From contig NW_003314374.1 of NCBI RefSeq assembly GCF_000143415.4, forward strand, positions 20,125 through 84,124: a DNA stretch of 64,000 nt, read 5' to 3'. Made by a program: the position numbers and the translations under genes. Source of the stretch: Selaginella moellendorffii (Eukaryota > Streptophyta > Lycopodiopsida > Selaginellales > Selaginellaceae). Positions 1-11,438 of the stretch are shown here, in pieces. Below the pieces are notes generated by a model that worked only from the letters and a program-made list of their open reading frames with translations, was not told the origin of the DNA and searched no databases. Each line of letters opens with the position of its first letter. Position 1 is the first letter of the stretch.

Positions 1-334
1 GACACCATCTCGCTGGTGATGGAGCCCTTGTTGTTGAGCAGGATCGATGCGTCGCAGCCCTGGATGGAAATTGATCGAGGATGTCAGCGTCGATAAAGTC
101 TATCTAGCTTACCCCGACTTGGCAGTCGTGGAAGGAGAGGCGGAGGAGCGCCGCCGCGGCGGTGGGATCGCCAAAGAGGCTGCTCATGATCGTCGATCTC
201 ACCGTGCTCTCCAGCCCCGGGCAAGATTTCTTGTAGAAACCGAACGAGAGCTGGGAGGAGCTCGAGCTTGCGAGTGTCAGGACCATGGCTAGAATCACCC
301 ACATTGCGAAATTGGATCCCCAATTCACCGCCAT
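1..334 (-). CDS. Class III peroxidase, 5' part (cut by window edge)
   Basis: Secreted plant heme peroxidase that uses H2O2 to oxidise phenolics in cell wall or vacuole. The chosen ATG (334-332) opens a hydrophobic signal peptide (about residues 1-26, ending in a serine run), followed by the mature N-terminus QLSFGFYKKSCPG typical of the family. The distal heme motif LLRLSFHDC supplies the catalytic Arg and His. Exon 1 runs 334-113 (74 codons). A 53-bp intron (112-60, gtaag...ccag) sits at the conserved first-intron position, just before GCDASILL, which begins exon 2 (59-1) and contains the calcium-site Asp and Ser. The longer frame starting at 406 would place 24 non-signal residues ahead of the signal peptide, so the internal Met is preferred. 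The C-terminal three quarters lies outside the window, so intactness cannot be judged. Confidence 0.93.
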
Positions 335-1026
335 CGCCGTCGCCGTTCTTAAGGCTTCTCCTCTCGCTCCAATTCGATCAGGTACGTACCGATTGATCTG
401 CTGCAAGGGAGGAATTGGATCTGAGCGAACGCAACCAGGCCTCGATTCGATTGAATGCGCACAAATGCTTCAACCGATCGAGGTACCAGGGATTCCTCTT
501 CCTTGCAGGGGAGTAAATTCGAATTGCAGGAAGCTCTCTCAAGATCAAGATCGCTAGATCATCGCTCGCTCGATTGCTAGCAGCGAGACTTGGGGATCGT
601 CTCACTACTCATTGGGAGAGAATGCGTGGAGAGATCCCTGGTTGGTATATGTACAGGGGAGCTCTAGCTCCAAAACATCAATGCTTGACTTGCTAAAGCT
701 GCCACAAAGTTAAAAAAAGGGAGGTAAAAATTGAAGAGGAAAGCAAGAAATTATGCTGTGCTGCTCGGATGATGAATTGTGAGGTGATACTTTTTTTATA
801 CCATCCCTACCTTGATTTTTACCACGAGCTCCCTCGAAATGAGCTCTTCTAGAAGGGAGAATTTCAAGGGAGAACAAATGCCCTTCTTTGGCATTTCTCT
901 AATGAGAAATTTAGGAGAGTTGCAAAGCTCAAGTAGCACGTCCAAAAACTTGGCCTTTTCCAAACACTCGTTACAATCTATGGCGGCATCGACTATTCAG
1001 CTCCGGGATGCTCGTCTGCAACTTGC
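335..1026. other. Peroxidase upstream region; no gene seen
   Basis: This covers the 5' flank of the minus-strand peroxidase and the spacer to the TPR fragment. The short frames here have no recognisable domain. A TATA-like stretch (tatatgta, about 645-652) could serve the peroxidase but is 300 bp from its ATG. Confidence 0.4.
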
Positions 1027-1490
1027 TTAGGAACCTCTATCCGCTTGCTTCGAGAAACTTTGTAGCGCTCTCCATGGCCATCTTGAGCGTCTTGATGATC
1101 GCCGGAAGCACACTCTTCCAAATGCCTGCACGTCGCTAGAGCAAAGCAGAACTTCCAGGTACCTCGTCATCCTGGCGACCATGGATTTCTTGGCAGCATC
1201 TATCAGCACCAAGATGGCCTCTTTAACGTTTTTGCTTCAGACAAGGCGCTGCTTCGATACCACCGGATAAGGCCACGCCAAGTTGCCAGCCAGGAGCACA
1301 GCGTTTTCGAGCCGGCTCGCAGTGCTTCTCTGTACGACACTACAGCGTCGGCATAGCGGCCCTGTCGCTTGAAAAACTGGGGCAAGAGTTCACCTTGTTG
1401 AAAAAACTCTTGTAGTGCCGGGTAGATGATCGGCAAGAAAGTAGCATCACACCAAGCGCACCTGAGCAGCGTCTGCAAGGAAATAAGCAA
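1027..1490 (-). pseudogene. Decayed TPR-protein fragment (NPG1/TTC7-like)
   Basis: The minus strand from 1490 reads a TPR-like helix pair (ELLPQFFKRQGRYADAVVSY, REAL). This resembles the tetratricopeptide region of the plant NPG1 (No Pollen Germination) calmodulin-binding family and animal TTC7. After about residue 60 of that frame the similarity jumps to another frame (KEAILVLIDAAKKSMVAR), with a stop codon between, and continues to 1027. No start, no full TPR array and no intron set consistent with one reading was found. It is called a broken fragment; a real gene with unusual short exons is less likely. The family name is from memory of the motif only. Confidence 0.4.
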
Positions 1491-1685
1491 CGTAAAACCT
1501 GTTCAAGAGTGTCCATAAAAAACATGGAAAATGAAAGAGGCTCTAGAATTTATGTACCTGATGATCGTTCCAGACATCAGGTAGACTCCTTCCAGAAGAA
1601 GGATCGCCAACTGGAAGGCCGCGAAAGGAAAGGAGAAAGCCAAAGAATGGCGGGACTGTATTCGCAGCTTCGAAAAGGGATCTTT

Positions 1686-2914
1686 CTAGAGTTCTTCCGC
1701 ATTGCTAGAACTGAGACTAACACAAGGAAACCAATACCTTCGTTTCCTATCAGGGTGTCCATCGTCAATCATCACCAGGCCTTCCTGTAGTGGAAAGAGA
1801 ATTAGAAACAAACGAAAGAATGATCAAAGCAACTAAACGTTTCCCCTGATTGGAAACTAGTGAAGAATTCTGAGAGCGTCTCACCTTCATCAATGTTTCC
1901 AAAGCATCGATCACTCGACCGGGATGCCACGATAGAGCGCGTTCTACGTCTTCAACCAGAACAAATCCACGGACCTGGAAGTAAAAAAAGAAGAGTATAA
2001 GATACGTAGTCTCAAAAGTTTCAATCACCTCTGCGAGTTCTAAGATTTGGTTGTGGTCTTTGTTGAGCTCGGTTGGAACAGAGCGAACGAGTTTCTTTTT
2101 GCCGACGGTGAAAACCTCGAAGCCACTTCCGAGTACCTGCAAATAAGCCGTCATGGGACGAATGGTTGACGAGTCTGCAAAATCATTGAAAGATAACCCA
2201 TCACACTGCAAACAAATGAATGGAAAACAAAAACAAGAAGAAGCGAACAGAATTAATCCAACGAATTTTTTTCTGCCCAGGTTTTCTCGTGTTTTCCATA
2301 CCTTGAGCTTGTCAATCGCCTTGAGACAATCATCGCTAGTGATCGTCTCCCGGGACGTTCGTCTCTTCTTAGATAGCATCGAGCAGAGCTCGTTGAGATC
2401 AATTAGTCCTCCATTGTGAGATCGAGTCGCAAGGCAGATCTCTACAATCTGGACACCTGCGAGCTGAGACTCATCAACCAAAAAAAGAGAGAACACGAAG
2501 AAAACTTACCAATTTCGTAGTAAAAATCTCCAATTCCTAGAAGCTCGGCCCAGAAACCTTTGTTGGACGCTAAAGGATCGACTCCGACTTTGGAACACAT
2601 CTCATGGAACTGAGCCCGGAACGCTGGATTCTTCTTGATATCATGCTAAGAAACAAACCAAAGCAATCCCATTCACGCTCACGATTCCACTCCCATACCT
2701 TGTGCTTGCGCGCAAATTCTTCTAGCTGCGTCCTAAACGTCGCCAGCTGCTCTTTGAGAAGATCCGTCCGGATTCTCGCCACATTCTCGCCAACAGACCG
2801 ATACTGATCCTGGAATCAACGAAAGCACAGCGTCCGATCCCCACAGCTGAAACAATCTCATACCCTAGCTGCAGCCGCGGAATGCAATCCCGAGATCCCA
2901 GGGCGCCTCTTCAT
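1686..2914 (-). CDS. VPS22: VPS22 / SNF8 (EAP30), ESCRT-II subunit
   Basis: ESCRT-II component; with VPS25 and VPS36 it drives sorting of ubiquitinated membrane cargo into multivesicular endosomes, acting on the cytosolic face. Seven exons join into 249 residues, the family's usual length: 2914-2864, 2809-2699, 2645-2510, 2456-2302, 2136-2029, 1974-1885, 1784-1686, all with GT...AG introns of 53-165 bp and consistent phases. The start gives [17 protein letters not shown], the usual basic N-terminus. Diagnostic stretches are the coiled region [10 protein letters not shown] (exon 2), [11 protein letters not shown] (exon 4), [20 protein letters not shown] (exon 5), the second winged-helix part [16 protein letters not shown] (exon 6) and [11 protein letters not shown] near the C-terminus (exon 7). 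No disruption is seen. Intron 4 is open in frame with its flanks, so retention would not truncate the protein immediately. Confidence 0.97.
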
Positions 2915-2940
2915 CGTCCAACAAGAAGAGCCCTAAAATC

Positions 2941-3960
2941 ATGGCTTTCGAGGTAAATTTCTCTTTTATTCATTTCCAAAGCTATGTAAAGCTATGTTGT
3001 TCACATAACTGGAGTGGTAAATTGCAACACCCATGCTATGGCCAATTATGTCCCAACCAACCAGAAAAGAACGTGATTTTTTTATGTTGGTATCTTCTTT
3101 CTCATCCCGACATAAATCCTTTACAGTATGTTTCTTAAGAGTGTTTCCAAGGGAAAAGGCAAAACGCTCGTGTATAAAAAAACCATCATCTAGAAAATGT
3201 GGCCTCCACTCTCCAGCAGTTATCATCACTGAAAACCATTCGTAAGCTTGTTCATCTCCACCTTTCATTTTATTCTTCTTCTTTAGTTTTGAGCTTGATT
3301 TTGATTGTGTGGGGATTTGGCCACCACTTTGAGGCAAAGTGACATAACTAGAGCTGTAAAGAGTGATGCTGGTTTGTATATCCCAAGCACATCCAGGACA
3401 AACCATGACATGAAATTAGTCCACCCTAACTCCATACTTGCACAAGATGTGATTTTCTTATCCCATTGCAACACTCCGTTAAGAATCGGAAAAAGCATGA
3501 TTTTAACAGGTACAAAACTTTGTCAGAGTTGTCTCACAAGATGTAAATGAAAAATTTATGGTTGAAACAACATTAATCCCAAGGTAGATAAGAAATTAAA
3601 GCTTATCTAGAAAAGGCTTCCACCACGAATATTGACTTGACATCCCTGTAGTTTTCTAGATTTCTGGAAAAAAACAAACTCATTGACTTGTTAAACCCAT
3701 AGGATGAAGTCTTACAATTCACACTTTATTGTAGAATATAGAGATGATAGAACGTGTTCATAACTGGAAGATCGATGAAACAACAATTCCAACCTCTCTT
3801 TCAGTGGAAGGTGTTGGGAGGGTCGTTCTTCATGACTGGGAAGCTTAAACCATTCAAATATCTAAAAAGTCAACGTGATCTCAATATATATCACATACAA
3901 AAACATAGTTTGCCAAAGCGTCCTGGAGTGCAATAATAGCGGCTTATCGCATCACGGCAT
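2941..3960. repeat. Dispersed repeat copy and spacer
   Basis: Positions about 3200-3400 are related, in inverted orientation, to 8130-8340. Shared blocks include an 'actctccagcag' core, a T/C-rich run, 'gttttgagcttgat' and 'agagtgatgct'. On the plus strand a short peptide similarity (HSPAVII versus YSPAVVT) follows the match, so the repeat may derive from an old coding exon. Open frames on both strands are short and lack recognised domains. 3420-3960 shows nothing identifiable. Confidence 0.5.
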
Positions 3961-4047
3961 GGAAAAATCGCCGCAGCTGTGCCTCTTATATTTCAATGGG
4001 ATGTCAGCTTTCCGGGCAATTGTGCGATCTTACTGCAAATCCTGAGG

Positions 4048-4272
4048 CTAAGACTGACCGCGGTGCCTTTCTGAAGCCCCGCAAAGCTCGCAAATCACTG
4101 GGTCTCCCAGGTGGTGGAATGGCCGTTGTGCAAAGTGCTTGAAGCTCACCACCAATAGGTCTTTGCCCGTGAACTCCCTGCCACAGTTCTCGAGCTCCGC
4201 AAGTGCTTCGCAAAGATAGCACGCGGCCAAAAGCGACGCTACAGTAAATGCAACGACATGATCCATGGACAT
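4048..4272 (-). other. Small unassigned ORF with N-terminal hydrophobic segment
   Basis: A 74-residue frame begins MSMDHVVAFTVASLLAACYL, which could be a signal peptide or membrane segment. It then has LENCGREF and two Cys pairs toward the end (ICELC). I do not recognise a family. It overlaps the start of the LINE-like remnant on the opposite strand, so it may be chance. Confidence 0.2.
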
Positions 4273-5240
4273 TTGCTATTTTTTAAGAGACAGGCAATGC
4301 GTGTTCAGACAATCGCCACTCAGGAATGGGAAGAGTACAGCGTCCCTTGCCTGATATTGAAAGCCAAGGCACTCAAGCTCAGGTGCAATCGGCCATACAG
4401 GACCTGCCGCTGGGCAAGGCACTTGATCATCTTGGATTCACGATGGAGATGCTTCGAGCTGCGGGGCCAGAGTGGATTGCTAGTGGAGATCTTTAATTAA
4501 GTAGAGGCTTCCCCATGGCCTGAACGGTCAATAGAGTTATCCTCCTATACAAATCCGGGGATCCCTCTGTTGTCACCAGCTACAAAACATTGGATGTGGC
4601 CAGCATTTTTGCAAAGATATTTGCCTGCTTGCTGGAGAAAGAGCTCTCTAGTTGGATGGAAAGGAGTGGGAAGGGTTTCCGGAGGCATTATTCTTGTAAA
4701 GACCAACTCCTGACACTCCAGAACGGAACTGAGTCCTTTTCCTGGGATATGTGGACTTAGCGGATGGTGCAATTGCAAATCTTTGACAGCCTGCCGATTG
4801 AGTCACACATCGGTGTACGCCATCTATCCCCAACTTTGTTCGCCATCTACGTGGATGTTGCAGGGGAAGGTGCTCTCACGTCTTACCAACTCTCTGGCAT
4901 GCACCTATATGCGCTGCTCTATGCCGATGATATACTCTTGCCAGCTCCGTCAGCGGCTAAACCTGGGTCTACGTGCTCAATGACGTTCTGTCACACACCC
5001 TGGCATCATATCGATGTGATCATATGCTCCTTGTGGAAATGGGACTAAGAACACCCCTGCATCTTCGCATTTGTTGCTTATGCCAAACAGATCAGGTGGA
5101 AGATGTGTTTCATGTTGTTTACAACTGCATGGCCTTTGTATTATTAAGCTCAGGTGAAGAAAGAAAACGATACAAGTCAGCCAACACTACCCCGGGAATC
5201 GAGATCACCACCTCCTACAGGATTTGAATTTCAAACGCGC
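4258..5240 (+). mobile_element. LINE-like (non-LTR) retrotransposon remnant
   Basis: The plus strand carries scattered reverse-transcriptase pieces. Around 4560-4640 lies a palm-like stretch (ASIFAKIFACLLEKELSSWM in one frame). At about 4825-4945 comes LSPTLFAIYVDVA followed by LYALLYADDIL, the YADD catalytic box. At 4973-5150 is a C-terminal piece with paired cysteines (RICCLCQTDQVEDVFHVVYNC), as in the zinc-binding tail of LINE ORF2 proteins. Frames change and stops intervene, so the element is dead. No 5' end, poly(A) tail or target-site duplication was identified. Confidence 0.7.
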
Positions 5241-5354
5241 GTGTGGAGCTTTGATTTCTTATACTCTGCCACAACTTACTACTCAGTGTTGCCAGAAAAT
5301 CCACCCCATGTCTCTTCTTATGCATAGGAGCTGAGGCACCACTCTTTTATCATG

Positions 5355-5592
5355 TCATCCTTGTGCTCCTTCACCGTCTTGGCGTGGGGTGCTCGTTGCT
5401 TTCTCCAGGAGTGTTGCCGGGAGTTTTTTCTCCAGTGCTACCACCCCAAGTAGCGTTGTTATCACGAACTTCTCGACTGCCCCAGCCATTTCCACCACCA
5501 TCTTCACCAGTATTCCAGCCTCTGCCACCATTGTTGCCAGTGTTCCAGCCTCCACGGTCGTTGCTGGGTAACGCCACCACCATTGTCGCCAA
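5355..5592 (-). other. Gly/Trp-rich ORF (WG/GW-like), unassigned
   Basis: The minus frame 5592-5371 encodes a Gly-, Asn- and Trp-rich peptide with repeated GWNTG, GNGWG and TWGG units. GW/WG repeats of this kind occur in Argonaute-hook proteins such as SPT5L/KTF1, but the fragment is 73 residues, has no companion KOW or NGN domain nearby, and ends at 5371. It could equally be part of a glycine-rich protein exon or chance from a skewed composition. Confidence 0.25.
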
Positions 5593-5599
5593 TGGCTCG

Positions 5600-7420
5600 C
5601 CCCTTAAGGTGGTCCGGCTGTTTGCAGCTTTCGGATCAAGTTTTTTTATTTGCGAGAATTTTACTACTGAGTTGCTATGATCTTACGTGGTTTGTTGTGG
5701 CAGTCATGCTCTCGAGAACATGTACTGCCAGACAAATCTTAGTACACATGGTAATGTTTAATTGGACTGACTTAAACCTCCACTTAGGATTGCCAAGTGT
5801 ACTGCCTCAACGGGCTCGCCACGTGCACGTTAAGGCGGTTCACTGGCAACCCGTGAACCAATCATCGTCAGCTTCACCATTTTCCCGGGATTTCTACCAC
5901 AAGGTTGTTGCAGTGATGCACCGTCAACGAAGCTATTATCTGAAAAAAAAGTCGTTACAAACAGAGAAATCAGGATTTCTCCAGCTACATGGAATTTCGA
6001 TGGTAGTAACTTCGATCTCTTTTTCCAATGCGTCCTTCTTGGAGGAACGCAAGATTATAAGATGATTCTCCGGTCGAAGAGAAAAGACTGTCTGTTTTGG
6101 AACATCGAAGGACTTTCATACCCACAGGAGCGATTTTCCGCGTGGTCTGAATTGTGAACGAAAAGAAAGTCCTTGAAAATCATTTACAAGAGAAAGAAGA
6201 AGAGAAACATCACCTTTCGCTTATAGACCAAAATTCTTGTGCATCCTCTATACATTTCCCTCAGACATCTCGGTCAGGTGCTCTACATTAGCTGAAGGAA
6301 TCCTATTGCAGCACCGGATCGTGGGAAGCTGTGGTCGTGGTTTTCTCATACAGCTTTTGCCTTCTCGCTGTTTGATCATCATTTACAGCAGCACTCGAAT
6401 CGTCAACATCCCGGTCTTCCTATCTGACAGATCGGTAGGGCTCCGTTTTCCTTTCAGGATGCATAAGAAGGGAAGCGAGATGGATCGGACAGTGTGGGAG
6501 GAGCGTCGCCATGCCCCGGCATATCTAAAATGCGCGATCATATCAGGTCTTAGCGTTGCAGGGAGGCCGATCTTATCTTTGCGTGCGTGCATGAGCGCTA
6601 CAAGATGCCCGGATGGTCGCCTTGAGCATGTTCGCAAGGTGCTCGCGAGTGTGCTGTGATTTTTGCGTGAAGGAGAGCTACAAGATGCCCGATTTTGTCC
6701 TGCTTCTAGTCGGCAAGAAAGGGAGCTCGCCAGTGGGATCTTTGGCGCTGTGATCAGGAGCGCTATTTGTCTTGCTTCTAGTCGGCAAGAAAGGGGTCGC
6801 CGTTGGGCTGCTCGCGGCTCGCTCGCGGATGGATATCTTTGAAGGCATCCCTCCCAGTCTCGGATCGTCAAACTCTATAGGAGGGTAGTCACGCCACTTT
6901 GGATTCGCATTCTCACTCATCTATGCTACCCTCGAGAAACTTCGAGGTCGCTGTTATCCTTTGAGCATGCCCCGAATGGCTGGCCGCCAATAACCTCACG
7001 CGCTTAGATTGTGTTCCACGCCGCCTTTGTGATCGTGCCATCAGGATGCCGCTCCCACTTGTAAAACGAGACCCCGATTGAGCAATACGCCTTAGAGAAC
7101 GTCGCTCTCTTGATCATCGCCGACCTGTTCAAGCTTCTCGTCTAGTGCAGCATACATGTTATACCATTTTGCGCACAGGAAGAGGATCCCGCCTGGCCGC
7201 CTGCCGTCGAATTCGCCACTGAAAAAAGTGCGACTCGCAACGCGCAAGCAGCAAAAGGATTTACCTGTACGACATTAACACCCGGAAAGGAAGCCCGCGG
7301 GATCCTTCCATGGATCTGGGAGATGCCTGATGATCCAGCTCTCCCCGATAACAATCCGTGGATGCGGCAAGAGCTCCTCAAGCGACAAGAGTGCCATCAA
7401 CCTGGAAAAGTGCAGTGTAG
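5600..7420. other. Gene-like debris without recognised family
   Basis: Several open stretches exist but none has a recognised domain. On the minus strand, 6920-6678 starts MSENANPKWRDYPP, and 7117-7004 encodes a 37-residue peptide containing SIGVSFYKWERHPDGTIT. An upstream minus frame around 7380-7140 includes a GT...AG stretch that could be an intron. A 23-bp direct repeat (tgcttctagtcggcaagaaaggg) occurs at 6701-6723 and 6773-6795, making tandem LSCRLEA-type peptides. The stretch may be a decayed host gene or transposon. Confidence 0.3.
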
Positions 7421-9140
7421 GATTTTAGGATTGCCAATTTATTCTATACTGGTAAAGAATCCAGAAAAATTCCACAGCATGGGTGATTGATTGACAATTG
7501 ATTCACAATCCCAGTCGCAGTGGTGGCCGATATGATCACCCTTGTCGTCTCTTGGAATTGCAGTATATGGCAACTCTCATTTAATAATTGCTAACAAGTT
7601 CTCTTCCATCCATGACAACATTTCAATGGAAGTTTAAACAAGTATGGTGAACATTAGTGTATGCAGAGAACATTCGATGATAAGATAGAAACGATTTTCT
7701 TGCTATGTTTTTCTTGTAAACCATGACAAGGATAGGAAAACTATACAGATATTGTGGGATGTGCTCAAGCTGTCTACCTCAAATGCCAAGTTCAATTCTT
7801 GCTGAAACTCTAGTTTCCCAGAAGACAAGTTTACATCTTCTTTGACTTTCACTACTTTGCTAGAAATTATTAGTGATAAGTAAACCTTGATTACAAATAT
7901 ATTGGAGGAATGTACTCGATTATTAATCAAACCATCTTCATGAATAATTTAGGAATATACAATGGCCTTTCACCCTAAAAAAGGACTGCCTACAGTCAAA
8001 TGATTTTCTTGACTTGGACATTGAGCACTTTTACCTGTTAAGAACACCACTGCCAGAATGAGAACATTGCATTCTTCCATATGTATATGGAGCTTGGGTG
8101 GATTGCATTGGCCTAGACGTCTTGGCTAGAGCTATATCCCTGCAAGCATCACTCTTCACAAGTCTAGCTATGTCTGATCTGACATGCTTTATACTTTCGC
8201 GATCAACATGCTCTTGATCAAGCTCAAAACTCAAAAAAGAAGAAGAAAATGAAAGCTGGATGAACGAGTTCACATTTGGTTTTCCAGTGACAACTGCTGG
8301 AGAGTAGCCATGGAACTTAGAATTCCATGTGGAGGCCACCTTTTCTGGATGATGGCTAGACTTTTAGGCATTAGTGTGCTGCCAGACATCAGGACGGGTA
8401 CTACTTTGTAATTGGATGCACCCCTGTGCTCAAGTGCGACTTTCCAATCTCCAAGCTGCTGTTCTATGGTGTAAGCTAGGATGAGAGCACTCTCCACCAG
8501 CATTGGCTCTCATAGGACTGGGAAGTCACAGTGGCATTCCAGTAGCGCTTCAAGTGGTACATCCAGTTGCAAAACAAAGTAATGTATCCAGTTTTGGTTT
8601 TTCTGGCTTGGATACTTCAAGTTCCATGGGTACTCTCCAGCAATTGTGACTGGAAAATATTGGACGAACACCAGCAAAGGCCTCTTATCTTTGAAACCAC
8701 TTGCTGTAAGAAATCTCCCACGCCAGATCCACACTTCGTAATCAGACACTGGGAGCAGGGAAGTAGAACTATTTTTTCCTGTGCTTTTATCTCAAATCCC
8801 CCACCGGAATTGAAAGAATAGCAAAGAGGAAGAGCTATGAAAAACTTCGCAATTTCCAAGTGATACTCGGGCTTAACAAGAATGCACACTAATCTAAAGA
8901 AAGGACAATAAGCGCTCACTAGGAGAGCCGCGAATATGCCCCGCATTTAAAGGCCCGCATTTAAACGCTCGTTCTTTGGCTGTTTGATAACGAACATAAA
9001 GGCCGAGATTTAATAAACGAGGATGAAAGGATTTGGTTATAAGAGGAGAAAAAATTTGATCCATCATAGAGTACGAATTAAGATATCACCAGTAGCATAC
9101 AAAACCATACTAGAAAACCTCCCTTGCGAACCACTGATTG
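7421..9140. repeat. Repeat-rich spacer with internal inverted copies
   Basis: A block near 8283-8330, read on the minus strand, is closely similar to 8608-8655 read on the plus strand; both share 'ttccatgg.tactctccagca.ttgt.actggaaaa'. A third related block lies at about 3206-3250. The two forms predict KFHGYSPAVVTGK and KFHGYSPAIVTGK, suggesting an ancestral coding exon. Minus frames at 8503-8270 and 8749-8510 are open but unassigned. 7421-7990 shows nothing recognisable. Confidence 0.45.
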
Positions 9141-9159
9141 ATCGAAGAACACTCGCGAC

Positions 9160-9749
9160 TCAGCACTTGACTTCCTTGAGCGCGTGCTTGAAGTAGATGA
9201 AGGTGGGATCCGACCTGCCTTCCTTGTAGTATGCCAAGACGTACGTGGCATCGTCCTTCATGCTCTCGCCGACGAAGCTACCAAAAAGCACCAGAGATCT
9301 CATCAGTTCCAATCGAGCTCGGAGCAGATCCTAGAGCAAACGAGAGAAGAGAGAACTTACAACTGGAAGTCATTGAGCTTGGAGAGGATCCACTTGACGG
9401 CGGCCTCCACATTCTTCTTGAACTCGGCCTTCTCCTCCTCGGGGAGGATCTCCGTGAGGTTCTTGATGAACTTCTTCATGCAGCCGAGGAACGTCTTCTT
9501 GTCGAAGGCTGGCTGCTCCTGGAGGCGAAAGGTGTCGACAATGTCCACCACTTTCGCTGCCTGATCGTCCACGCCTTCGTCATCCTCGCCGCCCTCCTGC
9601 GATGGATTGGCGCCGATGTCCACGTCCACACATCCCGTCACGACCCATTTGCCCTCGACCTCCCACAGCACGCCATTCTGGATCTCCTTGTAGGGGAAGG
9701 AATCCGACAGGAGCTCGTCGCCAGACAGCAAATCCTGGTACACGAGCAT
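9160..9749 (-). CDS. TCTP: Translationally controlled tumour protein homologue
   Basis: Conserved cytosolic protein acting in growth and TOR-linked signalling and binding calcium and microtubules in other plants. Two exons, 9749-9361 and 9277-9160, split by an 83-bp intron (phase 2), give 168 residues, exactly the family length. The N-terminus [20 protein letters not shown], the IGANPS block, [20 protein letters not shown] and the C-terminal LKEVKC are all diagnostic. The acidic flexible loop ([11 protein letters not shown]) is present. The start at 9749 is chosen because the open frame further upstream (to 9902) has no family similarity. A telo-box (aaaccctagc, 9831-9840) lies in the 5' flank, as is common for translation-associated plant genes. 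The gene diverges from SSU72. Confidence 0.97.
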
Positions 9750-10199
9750 GGCGATCGACCACGCGCCGCCTCGATCTAGATCTGCCGGAATTCCAGAGGC
9801 GAGAGAGCGCCTACTTACTTGCGCGCCTCCAAACCCTAGCTCGTCACAAAGAGGGGCCGGCGCAAAGCCATATCCAGGGTTTCTAGAGGCATATTCCACC
9901 ATCTCTAACGGAATATTCTCTAGCGGAATGCATCAAACCGAATATGCTCATGGACTTTACGACAGAATGTTCTCCTTCTTTTAGGTTAAGAAGCCCATCG
10001 GATTGGAGGCTCTATCTCCATCAAGAGTGTTTTTTGCGTTGCGCTGCGCTCGCGGCCAGGTATTTTGTTTCGGCGATTGATGCCAGATCGATCCAGCGAG
10101 CAAGCTCCTTTTGCTGCCGCGAGGAGGTCCGGCTAGGGTTGAGAGGATTGTCGCTCTCCATGGCGAGATTGTAGCTAGATTAGTAGGGCGGCGGCGATA
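9750..10199. promoter_or_regulatory. Shared divergent promoter region TCTP / SSU72
   Basis: 450 bp separate the two start codons, so both promoters and 5' UTRs must fit here or overlap. A telo-box (9831-9840) lies near TCTP. No convincing TATA box was found for either gene. Confidence 0.55.
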
Positions 10200-11438
10200 A
10201 TGAAGCTCCGCCATGCTATGGTGTGTGCCTCCAATCAGAATCGGAGTATGGAAGCTCACGCCCTCTTGCAAAGAGAAGGCTTAGATGTGAGCTCGTATGG
10301 AACAGGCAATCAAGTGAAGCTCCCGGGGCCGACGATTCGAGACCCCAATATCTACCAGTTTGGAACGCCGTATACCGCGATAATCGAAGATCTCAAGAAC
10401 AAGGATCCCGACTTGTATGTTTTGCAATTTTTTCTTTTCTTCGTTTCTTCCTTTGCCTTTGTCTTCTTGCTCTTGTTCTTGGTCTTGGTTTTTGTGAACC
10501 CCTTCTTTTTTCGTTGTTTCTCACGACCTTGTCGCTTCATTGGCCATTGCAGATACAAAAGGAACGGCTTGCTACCGATGCTCAAGCGCAACGCGAGTGT
10601 CAAAGACGCTCCCCAGCGCTGGCAAGACAACGCTGGCGATGGCGCCTTCGATGTGGTGCTGACTTTCGAGGAGAGAGTTTTCGACCTTGTCAACGAAGGT
10701 ACATTTTCTTTTGTTACTCGGCTTGTTTGTTTCGCAAATCTTTTGCCTGTTCTTAGTTTTTTTATGTGTTCCTGGCAGATCTCCAAAACCGCGAGCAAAC
10801 GCTCTTCAAGACGGTGCTGGTCGTGAACTTGGACGTCAAAGACAACCACGAAGAAGCAGCGGTTGGTGCCAAGCTCGCGCTGGATTTGTGCAAAAAGGTA
10901 AAATTCCTCTCCCTCGATCCCAATCTTGATCCTTCGCGATGCTTGCTAGAGATTTTCCGTATGGTGTTTGTCCCGCTAACACTCCTTAGAAAGAAGATGA
11001 CAAACGAAAGAGGATTTTTTTTTCTTTCATCTCCACTCCAAGCTCGATAGAATGAATCGATCTGGAAGATCGCTCTTGGAAATCGATGGGCAGTGACAAT
11101 TGGTTGACGGGGACACGGGATATCACTAAACCCTATCAATGAAAGAATGAAAATCCATCCATTGCTATGTACATAGCGAGTTCTTTAAACTTCTGGGGGA
11201 GTTTACACCACACTACTAAAGAAAGATCACGATGGTTTGTGTTCTTGGCTTATGTTCTTAACTTCCCTCGCGATTTCTCTGTTCTTTTTTCACTTAGAAA
11301 GGTGGTTTTGATCGAATCTCTCGTGTTTTGCAGCTAGAGGAGAGCGAGAAGAACTGGGAGGACGAGATCGACGATATCGTGCGGAGATTTGAGAAGCAAC
11401 ACAAGCGGAGATTGATCTACACCATATGTTTCTATTGA
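10200..11438 (+). CDS. SSU72: SSU72 RNA polymerase II CTD phosphatase
   Basis: Nuclear phosphatase that removes phosphate from Ser5 (and Ser7) of the RNA polymerase II C-terminal repeat and takes part in 3'-end processing. Four exons join in phase to 194 residues, the usual size: 10200-10414, 10553-10698, 10779-10897, 11334-11438. The active-site loop CASNQNRS (C-x5-R) is at residues 9-16. Further family blocks are YGTGNQVKLPGP, FGTPYTAI, LKRN, FDVVLTFEERVFD (containing the catalytic Asp region) and VVNLDVKDNHEEAAVGAKLALDLC. The C-terminal exon is short and basic with a Tyr at the end. Intron 3 is unusually long for this neighbourhood (436 bp) and contains no gene I can see. No defects are seen. 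Confidence 0.96.

Noticed and set aside
1765-2496. A 243-residue continuous minus frame as the VPS22 protein
   Set aside because: It reads through introns 4-6; splicing gives the family-length 249-residue protein with all conserved blocks.
5583-6065. 160-residue plus-strand frame
   Set aside because: No domain, unusual composition and no splice context; considered chance or transposon debris.
6383-6871. 162-residue minus-strand frame rich in Arg/Ser/Leu
   Set aside because: Its repeats follow from a 23-bp DNA direct repeat and no family is recognisable.
9357-9902. 181-residue version of TCTP starting at 9902
   Set aside because: The first 51 residues have no TCTP similarity and the family N-terminus begins at the internal Met (9749).
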